Positions 1 through 11,780 are shown, counted from the stretch's first letter. The stretch: 64,000 nucleotides of DNA from Myoxocephalus aenaeus (GCA_038501785.1 JBAMJR010000042.1:2026501-2090500); one strand, 5' to 3'. A program made the numbers and translations. The notes: a model not told the origin generated them from the sequence alone.

Positions 1-397
1 AACGTAGTGTGCTCCGTTTCATACAACTTGTGTATTCTCCTTACGACGGTGCTTCTTGAGGCTCATACGCGCCGTCATTCGTTGTGATTATAAGGACGCT
101 GGTTGGCATCAACGCTGTGTAACGCCTTCAAGGTACTTCAGGCTCGTAGTACTCCGGTGATAAGATCATTACAGTTTGCAGTGGTTACAAATAGCTTTGC
201 TTTTATCAACTACGTCGTCTGGGAGAGATTTTTAAATAAAAATGTCCATTTAAAAGTGCAGTACCTGTGTGCGGCAGAGTTAAGCCCCTCCCAATGCTAA
301 AAAAATAAACATGCTGTCAACGCATGATAAAATCATTGTCGGCGTTAATGGATTGCTGCGTTAACGCATTTATAACGCATTAACGTGCCCAGCCCTA
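1..397. mobile_element. Terminal part of a hAT-like DNA element (left side outside the window)
   Basis: The segment ends in GTGCCCAGCCCTA, the complement of a TAGGGCTGGGCAC terminus that I associate with fish hAT elements, preceded by AACGCATT/GCGTTAA subterminal motifs. No coding sequence is visible. The other end lies before position 1. Confidence 0.45.
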
Positions 398-401
398 ATA
401 A

Positions 402-455
<54 letters not shown>

Positions 456-545
456 GTATATATAAATATATATGTATATATATGTGTGTGTATATATATA
501 AATAAATAAATAAATAAATAAGAGAGATAGAGGTGTGTGTGTGCA
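398..545. repeat. (TA)n / (TG)n / (AAAT)n microsatellite
   Basis: Mainly TA dinucleotides from about 405 to 500 with scattered TG and AAT interruptions, then AAAT units and a short TG run. Confidence 0.9.
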
Positions 546-895
546 GGCCTACTCTTCCACTGACAAGGAAATGACGGTCTTAGATAAGGCTCTTTTCAGG
601 AGTCTAATTATAGCCAGTATGCACGTAATATGGTGTTTTGACCCTAAACTAAGCTTATTTAATTGCATTCACAGATATAGCTAAGATATCAGAATGAGCT
701 GGGAGAGAGGAGGAGAGACAGAATGTCGATCCAAATATGTCTGCCAAGTAAAGCCACATTTCCAGTCTCTCTCCCAACTCCCATTCCAAAAGAAGATGGT
801 GCACACTGTGCAGTTTTTTTTTTTGCCCTGACCAATACTTGAGAACAAAAACATTTTACGCCTGGGCTGTATCGATTCTGACTAGTTGTCTTTCC
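546..895. other. Unannotated stretch
   Basis: Nothing recognised. No supported open frame, hairpin or repeat. Confidence 0.5.
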
Positions 896-1345
896 TAGGG
901 TGACCAGATTTGAGTTTGTGAAAAAGAGGACACTTCGCTCCGGGGGGGGTGGAGGAGAGAGAGAGAGAGAGAGAGGAGGAGGAGGAGGAGGACACTTCGT
1001 CACGGGGGGGGGGGGGGGGGGGGGTAGCAGCAGTGTGTAGCATGCCATGAACTTACATTTACGTTGAGATCGGTCGACCAATGACAGTTCTCTCTACAGT
1101 CAGCGCTTGCGCAAGAAGGTGAGGGAGATGGGAGATACCATTTCCAAAACGTGTAAGGGGGTAATAACTATTTTCCCGCACGTAGCAAAATCACGGACGT
1201 ACCATTTCCAAAACTTGTAAGGGGGTAATAACTATTTTCCCGCACATAGCAAAATCCCGGACGTTTTTGGAATCCCTGCCGGACGCTTTTTTTAGGTCTC
1301 GAAAAGAGGACATGTCCGGGAAAAAGAGGACGTCTGGTCACCCTA
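896..1345. mobile_element. Non-autonomous DNA element (MITE) with TAGGGTGACCAGA ends
   Basis: Begins TAGGGTGACCAGA and ends TCTGGTCACCCTA, a 13 bp perfect terminal inverted repeat. Subterminal AAAAAGAGGAC motifs occur on both sides. The centre has GA-rich and poly-G sequence (21 G at 1004-1024) and a tandem duplication of about 64 bases. The terminal motif resembles fish hAT-type MITEs. I did not find a clear 8 bp target duplication. It has no coding capacity. Confidence 0.6.
1137..1265. repeat. Two tandem copies of a ~64 bp unit inside the MITE
   Basis: The unit starts ACCATTTCCAAAAC and runs to CACGGACGT or CCCGGACGT. Two adjacent copies differ at only a few positions. Confidence 0.8.
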
Positions 1346-1469
1346 TTTAAATAAAACTCCAAAAAACAAGCACAAAAGGAGCTGTTTTGGCAAGCACTGA
1401 CGTTTAGTTGACCAATCAGTACATTGGATACCCCTATCGTGAATGTTTAAGTTAGCACGTTGAACCGGA

Positions 1470-1720
1470 GCTTATAGATAAGATAAGATATGCTTTATTG
1501 TCCTGCAGGGAAATCTGTTTTGGGCTCCAAGCCGCTGCATCACACAATACACATACACACATAGAACATCATACCTACAGTCATGAATAAACATGCTTAA
1601 AAACACATGTCAACAATAGTTACAAAATAATAATATAATAAAAGTAGTTGTGATCAACACAGATGATAAATATTCAAGTCACAATATATTTCCTGTCTCT
1701 TACAAGGCCCGCTTCTCAGG
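1470..1720 (-). mobile_element. LINE 3'-end fragment (Rex1/L2-like tail)
   Basis: AGATAAGATATGCTTTATTG and CTGCAGGGAAATCTG read, on the minus strand, as the AAATTTCCCTGCAGGACAATAAAG-type tail of fish LINEs. The right boundary is uncertain and no reverse-transcriptase coding remains. Confidence 0.4.
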
Positions 1721-2138
1721 CAGTCCAATAGACAATCGTAGAAATTGGAATAAAATCCATTAATTTGAATGGAATTGTTTTAGTGAGATTTGCTTTTGGG
1801 ACTGAATTAATCGGTTTGTGTTGAGTTCAACTTCAAACTGTCTTGACAGTGCCAACCCTTGAGGAGACAGAGAGCCTGAGGGTCCGCAATGGATGAAGCT
1901 AGCCTAGCTCATTAGCTGTGTTCCGTGCACTTGTGTTTAACCTTTCTCTATTAAAGTTCAAAGTAATGAGACAGGGGTCCATGGTGCAGCAGTGAGACCA
2001 CTCACAATACAAAAAGAAATAACACTGCTTCCTTTTACATAAAAAAATGCCACCCTTGCTCAAGTCAATGCAGTTATTTCTTCAGCGACAGCGTTAGCCT
2101 GGTTTGACCAGTAGCTTTTAGTGGCTGTTAGCTAACGT

Positions 2139-2934
2139 CAGTGGTGGGCCGTGCGTTTTCGACGGCCCACCACTGCTTTAATGATGTTGACCGACTTGAC
2201 CAGCCCAACCCCTTCGGCATGTTGTCCAAATCAACAACCAGTCACATTTAGTTATAACAAAACAATCCAACAAAACTGCGGCACTGAAACCCTGCACACA
2301 CAAGACATCTCAGGCACAGCTGAGCACCTTGGCGAGGGGAGAGGCGCGGGACCAGCAGCCCCAGTCCAGCAGCACCAACAGCGCTGTGGCTTGTTTATGA
2401 TTAAATACGACTGCAGATGTAAAAAAACAGTAACACAACCAGCATTTCACTCACCAGACGCACATAACCCTCCATAACCCTCTGTGGGAAAGGCGTCATC
2501 AGTAAATCCAGTAAATCCTGAAATTCTAGGTTCTAGGTTCGAGATTCTAGCTTCACTGACCAATCACAGCACATGTTAATGGTCACGCGGGCCCTGTGAC
2601 CAATCAGATGTCCAGACCCTCTAGAAGGCTGTTTCATGTAGTTTAACCAGGCTACTCTTCCATAGATAAAGAGAGGTGGAATGTGATTGGATAAAGATGC
2701 TGTTAACCAGCTCCCAAGCCGAGCCATACCAGAGAAGCTGGTATGGCTCGGCAGGAGCTGTGCAATGAGAAAATAAGCTAATAGGGAAAAATATTTATAA
2801 TACATGTAGTGTATTTGTGAAAAACAATTACATTATAAAATAGCTATAACTTTGAATGATTAAAAAATATATATATATAAATACTAATTATAAAATAGCT
2901 ATAACTTTGCGATTCTGTTTAGGCCAGCAGCCAC
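2139..2934. mobile_element. hAT-like element, family CAGTGGTGGGCCGT, copy 1
   Basis: The left end shows CAGTGGTGGGCCGT followed at once by its inverted form CGGCCCACCACTG. The interior shares long blocks with copies at 19.06-19.49 and 56.56-56.91 kb: the ACTGACCAATCACAG block, the ATTAAATACGACTGCAGATG block and CTATAACTTTGCGATTCTG. The right terminus is lost after GTTTAGGCC. No transposase frame. A perfect inverted repeat around 2710-2755 (AGCCGAGCCATACCAG...) gives an internal hairpin. Confidence 0.5.
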
Positions 2935-4009
2935 TGGCGAATGTCAAACATTGCTGTCCAACTGACCTTACATAGTCTGTTTACTGGCTTCTCTTCTCTT
3001 TAGTGTCACACTATGCATTAGAATGCACTGCTTTTCAGTAAATGTCACTGTTTAACAAAATAAATTAAGTGAACGTATCGTCCCGTTAGCAACTGAGCTA
3101 ACAAGCTTACTTACGGCAGCTAGCATGTATGGCTAACTTAAATATATCATTGTGTATCACTCTTCCTAGCTTTTTAGCGGTTACCTCAGCAGCTACAGCA
3201 GTTTGCCAATAGCCCTGTGACTAGCACTGTGAGACCAAACGTCTAGCACTGGATGTTTCATGAGGAAGCTTGGATGACATCTGCCGGGGCCACGTTCCGG
3301 TGTCACTTCATTGGAGTGCGTAGTAGAAATGCTGCTCTGGGTGCCGGGATGTTCGCTAGCCTCAGATTTAATCCATAGAGACAAAAAAAGAGATGTTCCC
3401 CACATGAGAGCAACGCAGATTGGCACTCAAAGCAGTGAACAACACCTAATAAACAAGACAAATACGCCGCCGTTATTGGTCCTTATTACAGAAGTCTGTC
3501 TCCCAAATATACTGTAGCTGTACCCATCTGTACCATCTGCTACGATGGGAACAGCGAAGTAGTAAAAGGGCCTTGTGATAGCATATAATTGCCAAATTCA
3601 CCAATTAACTAGGAATAGATTGACAAAGCGCTGTGAGGTCAGTTAATGTTTGTGCTGATGAACATTTGCGGGGCCGAGAAGACGTGACACATTTGCTGAA
3701 GCAGAGAATTACCTTCCTCCCCTGTCTCATCTCTGCGGCATATCAAAAAGATGATAGCGAGTTAATATCGCTTTTACAATCTGGCTTCATCCGTCGGTCC
3801 ACACTCCCTCCGCCTCATTTGAGATTTTCCTTTTCGAAACCGAGGTGAGCCCGTCCTCTACCTGACAAACAGTCGCTCCCTCATCCATCGTCGCTCCCAG
3901 CCGCCGCCGCCGCTGCCTCCCTTGCAGCTGCGCACAAGAGCCCCGTCACGGCTCACTAATCCGCCTGATTAAGCCGGGGCCTCGCAGCTCTCGTTACTGT
4001 ACATCTATT
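2935..4009. other. Unannotated stretch with a GC-rich end
   Basis: Mostly nothing recognised. From about 3860 to 4009 it becomes GC-rich with a short (CCG)n run. Short open frames here show no domain. Confidence 0.4.
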
Positions 4010-4347
4010 CCCACGTGCCTTGTACCACCACACTCAAGGCTTTCATCTTTTGCAGCATGTGCGCCTTTCATGTGCAATGTAGTATGCATGTCAGGTTTTT
4101 GATGTCTCTGTCAGCTGCAGGACCGGAGAGCACATGCAAAGGCAGCTGTGTTCTCGCTGGTATTCTTACACCAAACACACCCAGAGGTTTGTGAACCACC
4201 AAATGAGTCTGAAAAGGTGAGTTTTCTTGACGGAGAATAATTCCGTCCCCTCCTCAGCTCGTTTAAAGTTTTTGGCAGTGAGGAAAATGCTCAGAGAATC
4301 TATATTAACCTCGCTTTGAAGATACCCGTGCACTCCGTATGACATTT
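4010..4347. repeat. Locus duplicated into the hAT element at 9.45 kb (presumed source copy)
   Basis: These 338 bases recur at 9452-9788 with roughly a dozen differences. This copy has no flanking target duplication, so it is taken as the donor. It includes a plausible acceptor (CATCTTTTGCAG) and a strong donor (AAAAG|GTGAGT at 4217), with no long open frame between them, so it may be an exon of an untranslated transcript or chance. Confidence 0.8.
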
Positions 4348-4730
4348 TTTAATGTCCTTATTAAAAGCCTGTTGATTCATCAAACAACTGAGACCAATTG
4401 GAGGCTGTGTCATCAGGGGCCGCACTTCCATGCAGTCATAGAACTCCCTTCTGACAAACGGTGCAAAAGTGCCACTGACAGGTGCCAGGGAAGATGGGGG
4501 TTTGAAGGATACAAATCATCCAGCCGGCAGACTGAATCACAAAGTTGAGCAGCTTTGGCTCTCCATCAGAATTACGCTGTGAGTGATGGGTTGTCCTTTT
4601 TCAGAAGTGGCTTGTTGTAAGGATTCTTTTTAATCCAAAATGGGGAGGGGGGGAGGGGGTAACACTGTATCAGAGAGAGGTGTTAAATGTGTCTGACAAG
4701 GTATTAAACTCAAGAACCAGGGGTGATAAC
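4348..4730. other. Unannotated stretch
   Basis: Nothing recognised apart from a G-rich run near 4640-4660. Confidence 0.4.
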
Positions 4731-5630
4731 CAGTGGTGTACAGTAATGAAGTAGAAATACTTTGTTACTGTACTTAAGTCGTTTTTTTATATATCTGTAC
4801 TCTACTATTTATATTTCTGTTGAAGTTTACTTTTACTTCATTACATTTTGCAAAGAAAACCGATACATTTCCCCTGAAACCTTCGTTACTCACTACAAAA
4901 TCAAATCTATCTTTAGAAAAAACAACAACATCGGGGACTGTGGTGGAACACAGACTCCACGCAAGCAGGTTTGGCAAATCACAATATTATGCATTTGCCC
5001 TCTAGTCCAGCGCTCCCAAACCTTTTTACCCCACGGACCGGTTACGTTTAATTTTCACGGACCGGTTCCCATCTCGGGGTGACACCCAACGTGTGTTCTT
5101 TATGTCCAGTCTACTCCGTAACTTAAACCTTTATGTCCTGTCTACTGCTTAACATATAACCCGCTTCACAAAGACAGGATGTTGGAAGAGGAAGCAGGTT
5201 TTCAGAGCTTTTTTGGCGATCTCAGGATATTCTACCTTGGTTTTAATCCAGAACACCGGCAGAGTTGAAACAGACTTTTAAGTTTCATTTTTTAGGGTAA
5301 CGTATCAGATGGATGTTTCCAGTCCTTTTTCAAAATAAAACATCTTTCCGGCCTTGATTTTCTTTTTTCTTCTTTTTTTCATTCATTCTTTCTGTGCGGC
5401 CCGGTACACAACTCCTTGTCCTTAGTCACGGTGGCCACAGCACTTAAAAGAATAAACTTCATAATTCTCAAAATTCTGACCCTTTGCTTTTTTATTAACA
5501 GCATTTACTTGTACATTTAATATCAGAAAATTACTTTTGATACTTAAGTACAGTAAATATCAGATACGTTAAGAATTTTTAGGTGACTTTCACTTTTACT
5601 GGAGTAATTTTTGACAGTAAGTATAACAAC
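4731..5630. mobile_element. MITE-like repeat with TACTGTACTTAAGT ends, carrying a nested element
   Basis: Starts CAGTGGTGTACAGTAATGAA and contains TACTGTACTTAAGT near its left end; the complement, ACTTAAGTACAGTA, lies near its right end (about 5546). This pattern is familiar from teleost MITEs. A second repeat sits inside at about 5005-5440. The exact right end is uncertain. Confidence 0.45.
5005..5440. mobile_element. Nested hAT-like repeat with CACGGACCGG motifs
   Basis: Contains CTCCCAAACCTTTTTACC, CCACGGACCGGTT twice, and GCGGCCCGGTACACAACTCC at the right, a signature I associate with a common vertebrate/fish hAT-derived repeat. Boundaries are approximate. Confidence 0.4.
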
Positions 5631-6357
5631 CCATAATATGTAGTTTTTTCCCCAGTTCCTTCTTAATCTCCACACTTTAAATATTCAAAGCTCCTTCCTT
5701 TGGAATGATACGCATGGAAGGAGTTGCATCATAACTCAATACATAACAATACAGCTTAATCCTATGCACCAGTACCTTTCTACATTCATACAACCAAACT
5801 CAGATTTATTTGACTGGGAAACTTGTCAGTGAAAAAGCAAGTTGGGAAGTCAGATTTATTCGAAAGACAATAGTCATCAATACTTAGAAGAAAGATGTTT
5901 TTTTTCTTCTAAGCCAGCATGTTTAACAACCTGCATTGTGAAAGCGAAACAGGGCAACGCGATTTAGATAGCACACTTAAGTCCAAGGAAACCCCTGTAA
6001 ACATACTTTACATGGACATTAATGTGCACTCACCCAAAGACAGTTAGGAACACACATTCCAAACACAGACACCACGTAGAATTTTGAAGATGAATTTGCA
6101 CGGCACAGTGGGAGCCAATGAAGTGGTTTAACTACTGGAATGATATGTTTGGCTTCGCATGCACAGGATCAGCCTGTTGTTGGAATTACCAGGGGCGACT
6201 AACATCCACCAGCCTCAATGAATGCCCATTCTGCGCTTCATTTGCTTTCATTTGAAGCCCCAGTGACTGATGAGGATTCAAGCCTGCATTTCCTGTTCCA
6301 GAGCAAGTGATGAGTTGGAGCTGTTTTGTGGTGCGGAAAACTTGTGAACGACAGCGC
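5631..6357. other. Unannotated stretch
   Basis: AT-rich. Nothing recognised. Confidence 0.4.
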
Positions 6358-6440
6358 ATCCATCCATCCATCCGTTATCTGTAACCGCTTATCCTACTCA
6401 GGGTCACAGGGGTGCTGGAGCTGATAACGCAGCATATGCC
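6358..6440 (-). mobile_element. Short retroelement 3'-tail fragment
   Basis: (CATC)n followed by TAACCGCTTATCCTACTCAG and GGGTCACAGGGGTGCTGGAG, the minus-strand reading of a common teleost retroelement tail. Too short to assign a clade. Confidence 0.45.
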
Positions 6441-8740
6441 TCACATAAATAAGCAATAAGATATAGCACGTCATCCACAAATGGGACAAAGTATGTCAGG
6501 CAGACCGGCCACGGACCTGCAACCAAACAGATTCCATCAGCCACACCCACAGAGGCAGTTACCATGATGGCAATGGATTACAGCGGTGTTGTCTCTGGAA
6601 GTTTTATATTTTATTAACGTTTATGCTGGTTATTTTTTTGATAATCTTTTTTATTGTAATTTCCCCTGCATGCATCCGCGACAAAACAGTTAGTAATTGT
6701 TGTTGTGAGCAATTGTGAGTAAAAAAATTACGAATATCTTTTATTTAAACACGTTGATTTTTCTAAAATGAAGGGGCCAGTAGTGTGCAAGAATACTTAA
6801 AACACATGAAAGAAAAGATATTAGTTTTGTGAACAAAATAAAGTTCTTTCCTAAATATATCCCAGAATTTGTTTTATTTTGGAGCTCAAACTTGATGCAT
6901 TTTACTACCTCAACACAGAAGAAGTAAATAAACCATTTATTTTGGGGATTTAAAAATACAACTTGACAGTAAGATTGCTACAGCTAACCAGATGAGACTA
7001 ACATGCCAAATATATTTTTTTTAAACTCAAACGCTTGCTCCATTAATAGTCTTATGAATTTTAGTACTTCCATGGTTTATCATGCTGTAATTTAGAGTTG
7101 CCTTGTGAATCTTTTTACATTAGACTCACCAAATGGAGGGGAAAAAAACACAACATTTACACCAATAGTCTCACATAACCTGAGGATGTATACATTAGGA
7201 CACGATATGGTGTAACTATGGAGGCGGAATCAGCCAAAGCAGGATAAAGGAGGGTGATGGACTAAAGAATCTGTGAAAATACACTTTTTTGTTGAACAGT
7301 TTACTTTAAAAGGGAACTGCGTTTCCTGCTCCTCCTTCAAGAAAAGGTAGTTTCATTCAAAGCGGTTCTACTGTCGTTCTAAATGTGGCCTCATTGGTTG
7401 ATCACAGATCTCTGAAGTTGAGAATCCAGAAAACACTCAAAAACAATACTTTCAAAGTGCTTTGCTGCAGGACTCTTTACAGCTTCCCTTTCAACTCTAA
7501 CGCTTATGATCCTTTATTGAAGAGGGGCACTTGCATGCATGCACCATTTTTCATATTCCAAAGCTCTGCATGTTGGTTGGCATACCTTTTTTACCGTGAG
7601 GGAATAAATCCCGGAGGCACTTGAAGGCAAGAGAAGAGAGTACTTAGACTCGGTGACGACAATAGACAGCTGCACGATGATGTAGGTTAAGGGGCAGCGG
7701 TGATGCCGTCCTGCCAAATAAATGAATCAATTTGTGGGCGTTAAGCCACTTTTGCCCCAGGGTTCTTTTTGTTTTTCCATTCTAGATTCTCAGCCCTCCC
7801 TTGTGTGTTTGTTCCCCTGCCTTTTGTATTTTCAATTTTAATTGATACACTATTTCACCTGAGTAACTTTACCGAGGGGTAGAAGGATGGATTGGGCTCG
7901 CACAGTACTCACGACAACCACTAGCCACAACCACTGCCGGACATGATCTCCACTTTGTTCGGCTGGGAAAAAAAATACTCCAGATGGCCAGTCCGCCTGT
8001 GTCATCCTAACTGGACTAAACACACTTGTACTCCTTCATGCTTAGACATCAGGGATGACATAGTTTTTACTTCTAAACAGGCCAAATCACTTCTTAGCCC
8101 ATTTCTAGATCTAAAATGGAGAAATGGTGGAGGTTACAGACTGTGAAACAAGTGATGCTCTGCTTAGTTAAGTCTAAATTAATTAGTTTTGATTTCACTC
8201 CGAAAAAAAAGAAGGCGTCTTAGTTAAGTTGCTGTTCCACCACAAACGTCCTGTACATTATGATCACTCAATGAGTTGTTTTTTGCCATTGATGTAGAAT
8301 AAGAATTGGATACGGTGCCACCGCTCAGCCTTGCTTCCAATTTGACCAGTGGCCACTCACAGTATTGGGTTACCGATATCCCCCTGCCGCCCATAATGCA
8401 TTTTCCCCATGGACCACCACTGTAAAAGAGACCTCTGCAGAACTATTGATAGGACACGTCTGCCAACATGGTCACTTGTGACTCTCTCTATTATGAATTG
8501 TTGATCCATGGAGGTATTATATTTGTTCTTGAGCCGAGAAAAGCGATTTTGAAAATCTGTGACATCATCACTATGTAATGTCTATGGGCCTAGCTGAGCT
8601 GGTGGGCGGGGGCAGCGGGAGAAACACCCCGTAAGTAAACCCAGAAGCTACAAAACCTTTTCGGCATATGCGCCAGGCAAGATCATTTTCATTGGATTGA
8701 GCACCATCATGGGGTCCAAGTCAATGCACAGACGCGATAG
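6441..8740. other. Unannotated stretch
   Basis: AT-rich non-coding sequence. The short open frames have no recognisable domain and no splice context. Part of 8300-8740 may belong to an old interspersed repeat. Confidence 0.35.
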
Positions 8741-9451
8741 GTTGCAAAAAAGCTTTTTTTTCGCCGGGCGGCGTGAATGATGTTAACATTTTCCAACTCT
8801 GCCGAAAAATTTACGCGACACTGAGTTGCATCAGCCAATCAGCGTTAAGAAGCTCCGCCCTTCATCACCACCGTCTTGCCGTTGCTGAATCAAACTGCTG
8901 CTGAAGTAGCGCTGGTAGCAGCTTCATTCAGACGCTGTTGTGGGACTACAGATAATATTATGAACCCAGACACCATGGAGTTTGATGTTCCCACGTATGT
9001 GGAGTTTACACAACAAGTATAAAGCAGAACTAGTGGTTATTTCCATGGTGGATGAAGGAAGCAATATCCGTTTTACGGAGAAGCCAGACGCAGTTCCTGG
9101 AGGAGTCGGTGAAATTCACTGAGCTGTGTGTGGCTACAGATGGTGTTATGAACCAGGGGCGTCGTTAGGCCTGTTTTAGGGGGGCTGAAGCCCCCCTAAA
9201 ATGTTCTTCAGCCCCTCCAAATAATTTGGCTTGAAATTTTTTTTGGTGATGTCATTAAATTAAACTATTGTTTCTCACATGGACAAGTTATTTATAACTC
9301 TAACATGCTACATACTGTATGTGTGTGAATTCTGGTTTTTGTGTTTTCTCCCCCTTCAAAATACAATCCAATAGCCTATCATCATACTTAACAATAGGAC
9401 ACTAGGACCTTGGGGAGGCTGCTGCGCTGGCTTTCTCACTACCCAAGTAAC

Positions 9452-9788
9452 CCACATGCCTTGTACCACCACACCCAAGGCTTTCATCTTTGAAAGCCAT
9501 GTGCGCCTTTCATGTGCAATGTAGTATGCATGTCAGGTTTTTGATGTCTCTGTCAGCTGCAGGACCGGAGAGCACATGCAAAGGCAGCTGTGTTCTCGCG
9601 GGTATTCTTACAGCAAACACACCCAGAGGTTTGCGAACCACCAAATGAGTCTGAAAAGGTGAGTTTTCTTGACGGAGAATAATTCCGTCCCCTCCTCAGT
9701 TCGTTTAAAGTTTTTGGCAGTGCGGAAAATGCTCAGAGAATCTATATTAACCTCGCTTTGAAGATACCCGTGCACCCCGTATGACATT
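9452..9788. repeat. Captured genomic segment inside the hAT (copy of 4011-4347)
   Basis: Same order and orientation as 4011-4347, about 96% identical by eye. It is bracketed by a perfect 12 bp direct repeat TACCCAAGTAAC (9440-9451 and 9789-9800), like a target-site duplication. The presumed donor GTGAGT is retained, while the acceptor-like TTTGCAG is altered to TTGAAAG. Confidence 0.85.
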
Positions 9789-9810
9789 TACCCAAGTAAC
9801 CACAGCAGGA

Positions 9811-9926
9811 TTATACCAAGGAGTTTAGCTCAAAGTAAACTACACCAAGGAGTTTAGCTCAAAGTAAACTACACCAAGGAGTTTAGCTCAAAGTAAACTA
9901 CACCAAGGAGTTTAGCTCAAAGTAAA
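9811..9926. repeat. 29 bp tandem repeat, four copies
   Basis: The unit contains CCAAGGAGTTTAGCTCAAAG followed by TAAACTACA. The four copies are almost identical and lie directly after the captured segment within the hAT element. Confidence 0.95.
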
Positions 9927-10997
9927 TGATGCACGGAGGGAATGTAAGTGCAGGTAGTTACAGAATGTGGCTATCTGTAGTTGTTAACGATTGTTACCTG
10001 CTTACATTTAGGTTTACTTGAGGCAAATGAAAGGGAATATTGAAGTGGGCTATGCTAAGCTAGCTATTTTAGTGTATTTTTTTTATCTGCCTCTAATGCT
10101 TCTTGGATCTAGTCCGATAGTGTTTTCCTCTGTACATTGCAATCCTAGTTTGACTTGATTATAGTGAATGCATTGGGTGCCTTCCATTTCAGCCCATCAT
10201 ACAATATTCATCATTCCATAATCAAGATATACTTGAAATGTGTTTTTTTTTGTTCATGCTTTTTTCTCTCTATTGAATGGTATATTTGACACTGAACTAG
10301 TTCATCTTTATCTCAGTGATAGTGTCCAAATGAGCATAAAATATCACTGGTTTGTAAAAACTACACGGACAACAAAATAGATGGAAATGTTGATCAAAAT
10401 CGTATTCCCTTCTGCTCAAAATAAAACAAGTAAACAACTAAAAAGTTGACACTGTCAGGTCCATTCTCCATCCCTTGGATTTGTGACGTGGATATGAAAG
10501 CTAGTTTATCCGTCTTTCCTTTACAAGCAGGAAAAGTATTTCTCTCTCGTTATTTGAGAAACGTTCATATTTGTCTTCACTACAACCCTGCAATTCTGTC
10601 TCTTGTGTTATCATATACTGAATGAATGCAAGCAAAATCACACTCTTTCTGATTGAACCAATCTATGAACTGTCTGAAACAATGAATATCTGCGGCCCCA
10701 AATGGGCCCCAAAAAAATTTGCGAGCGCACACATGCCAATTCACTAGGGGCTAAGCCCCCCTTTCATTGAATCCTAGAAATGCCCCTGTTATGAACCCAA
10801 ACACAAGGGCGTTTCATGTTCAGACATGTTTGGGACTTCCACAACAAGTATAACACAGAAATAAGTTATTTCTTCCGTGGTCGATAGCGGAAATGCTAGC
10901 TCTTTTCACGGAGATAAGCCACGTCCCCTTTTGTGAATAATACAGCTTTTATTGTTGAGCGAGTAAACTGACGCATTTGGTGTGAACGCAGCATTAG

Positions 10998-11500
10998 AAT
11001 ACATAAATGTTTTATTTTTCAAGTAAAACTTCAAGCTGATTGTCTGATATATGAAACTAGCTCTTATTCAGCCCGGTATGCTTCGAGCAACATACATAAT
11101 AGATGATTCTGCACTTCACAAATGTCAACATTCAGTGCCATTGCGAGAGGAAAAAAAGGGTGTGGAGGTCAGGTTGATGGATGGTCCTGTAGCACGAGAG
11201 ATCTGCATGCAGATGACTGGAATTCTGGCCCATAATTAACCTTTGCCTTTTGAAATGCCACCAGAATATTTTCCTTTAATGTTAAAGTGATTTAATTTCC
11301 CAAGCCTAACCATTCATTTACCATATTTTTTTCCTGTCCATAACCATACCGTAATTGCCATGTGCAGATAATTTAGAGAGGGAGGATTTGAATAGTGTTT
11401 GAAGTGATCATAAAATAACTTTTGTTATTGAAAGCTGCTTTCCCAAAATCTAGAAAGTGACTTAAAACGTGTATTATCTCTACTGACAACTCAATTTCCG
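10998..11500. other. Unannotated stretch
   Basis: Nothing recognised. The open frame at 11051-11239 has no domain. Confidence 0.35.
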
Positions 11501-11780
11501 TAAATTATGGTCCATTTAGAGTCAAACAGACCCTAAAGCAGATTAGCTTTTAAGGCGGGCTTACTGTGATTGACAGTAGGCCCGCCCTAAAACATACTCT
11601 GTCTCTCCGTCACTCTTCCGCATTCCAAATATGGTAACGTTTGTTAATTGGATGCGAAAAAAACAACATAGCGACGGCAAAATCGGCAAACCTAAGGCTT
11701 CAAAAACATTGTCTGATGTCACGATGACTACGTCCACTTCTTATTTTCAGACTATGCATCCTGCTTGGAGACTACACATT
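11501..11780. mobile_element. Interspersed repeat fragment with hairpin
   Basis: A 14 bp stem (11554-11567 with 11573-11586, GGCGGGC...GCCCGCC, one mismatch) is followed by GATGTCACGATGACTACG and TCCACTTCTTATTTTCAG, words I associate with a common teleost repeat. The 78-residue frame at 11631-11867 overlaps it and is not considered a gene. Confidence 0.4.

Larger units (their letters stand above)
9154..10788. mobile_element. Non-autonomous hAT element with perfect 8 bp target duplication
   Basis: Begins CAGGGGCGT and ends AATGCCCCTG, and is flanked on both sides by TTATGAAC (9146-9153 and 10789-10796), the 8 bp target duplication diagnostic of hAT transposition. Next to the left end is a 28-base near-perfect palindrome (9174-9201, 13 bp arms, loop GA). 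The interior holds a captured 337 bp copy of the 4.0 kb locus, a four-copy 29 bp tandem repeat and no transposase, so it must have been moved in trans. A terminal fragment of the same family lies at 15655. Confidence 0.9.
8741..10997. mobile_element. Older interspersed repeat interrupted by a hAT insertion
   Basis: The left part (8741-9153) and right part (10789-10997) flank the hAT. The right part ends in TTGGTGTGAACGCAGCATT, a motif I know from ends of fish MITEs. The sequence after TTATGAACCC at 8958 and again after 10789 is a diverged direct repeat (ACAACAAGTATAA and AGTTATTTC-like words recur in the same order), so the host repeat is itself partly duplicated. The left boundary is uncertain. 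Confidence 0.4.

Noticed and set aside
689..1081. 130-residue minus-strand Pro/Ser-rich frame
   Set aside because: Produced by GA and poly-G tracts inside a MITE.
9440..9926. Possible CRISPR-like array from the 29 bp repeats
   Set aside because: Repeats are directly adjacent with no spacers, in an animal genome, inside a hAT element.
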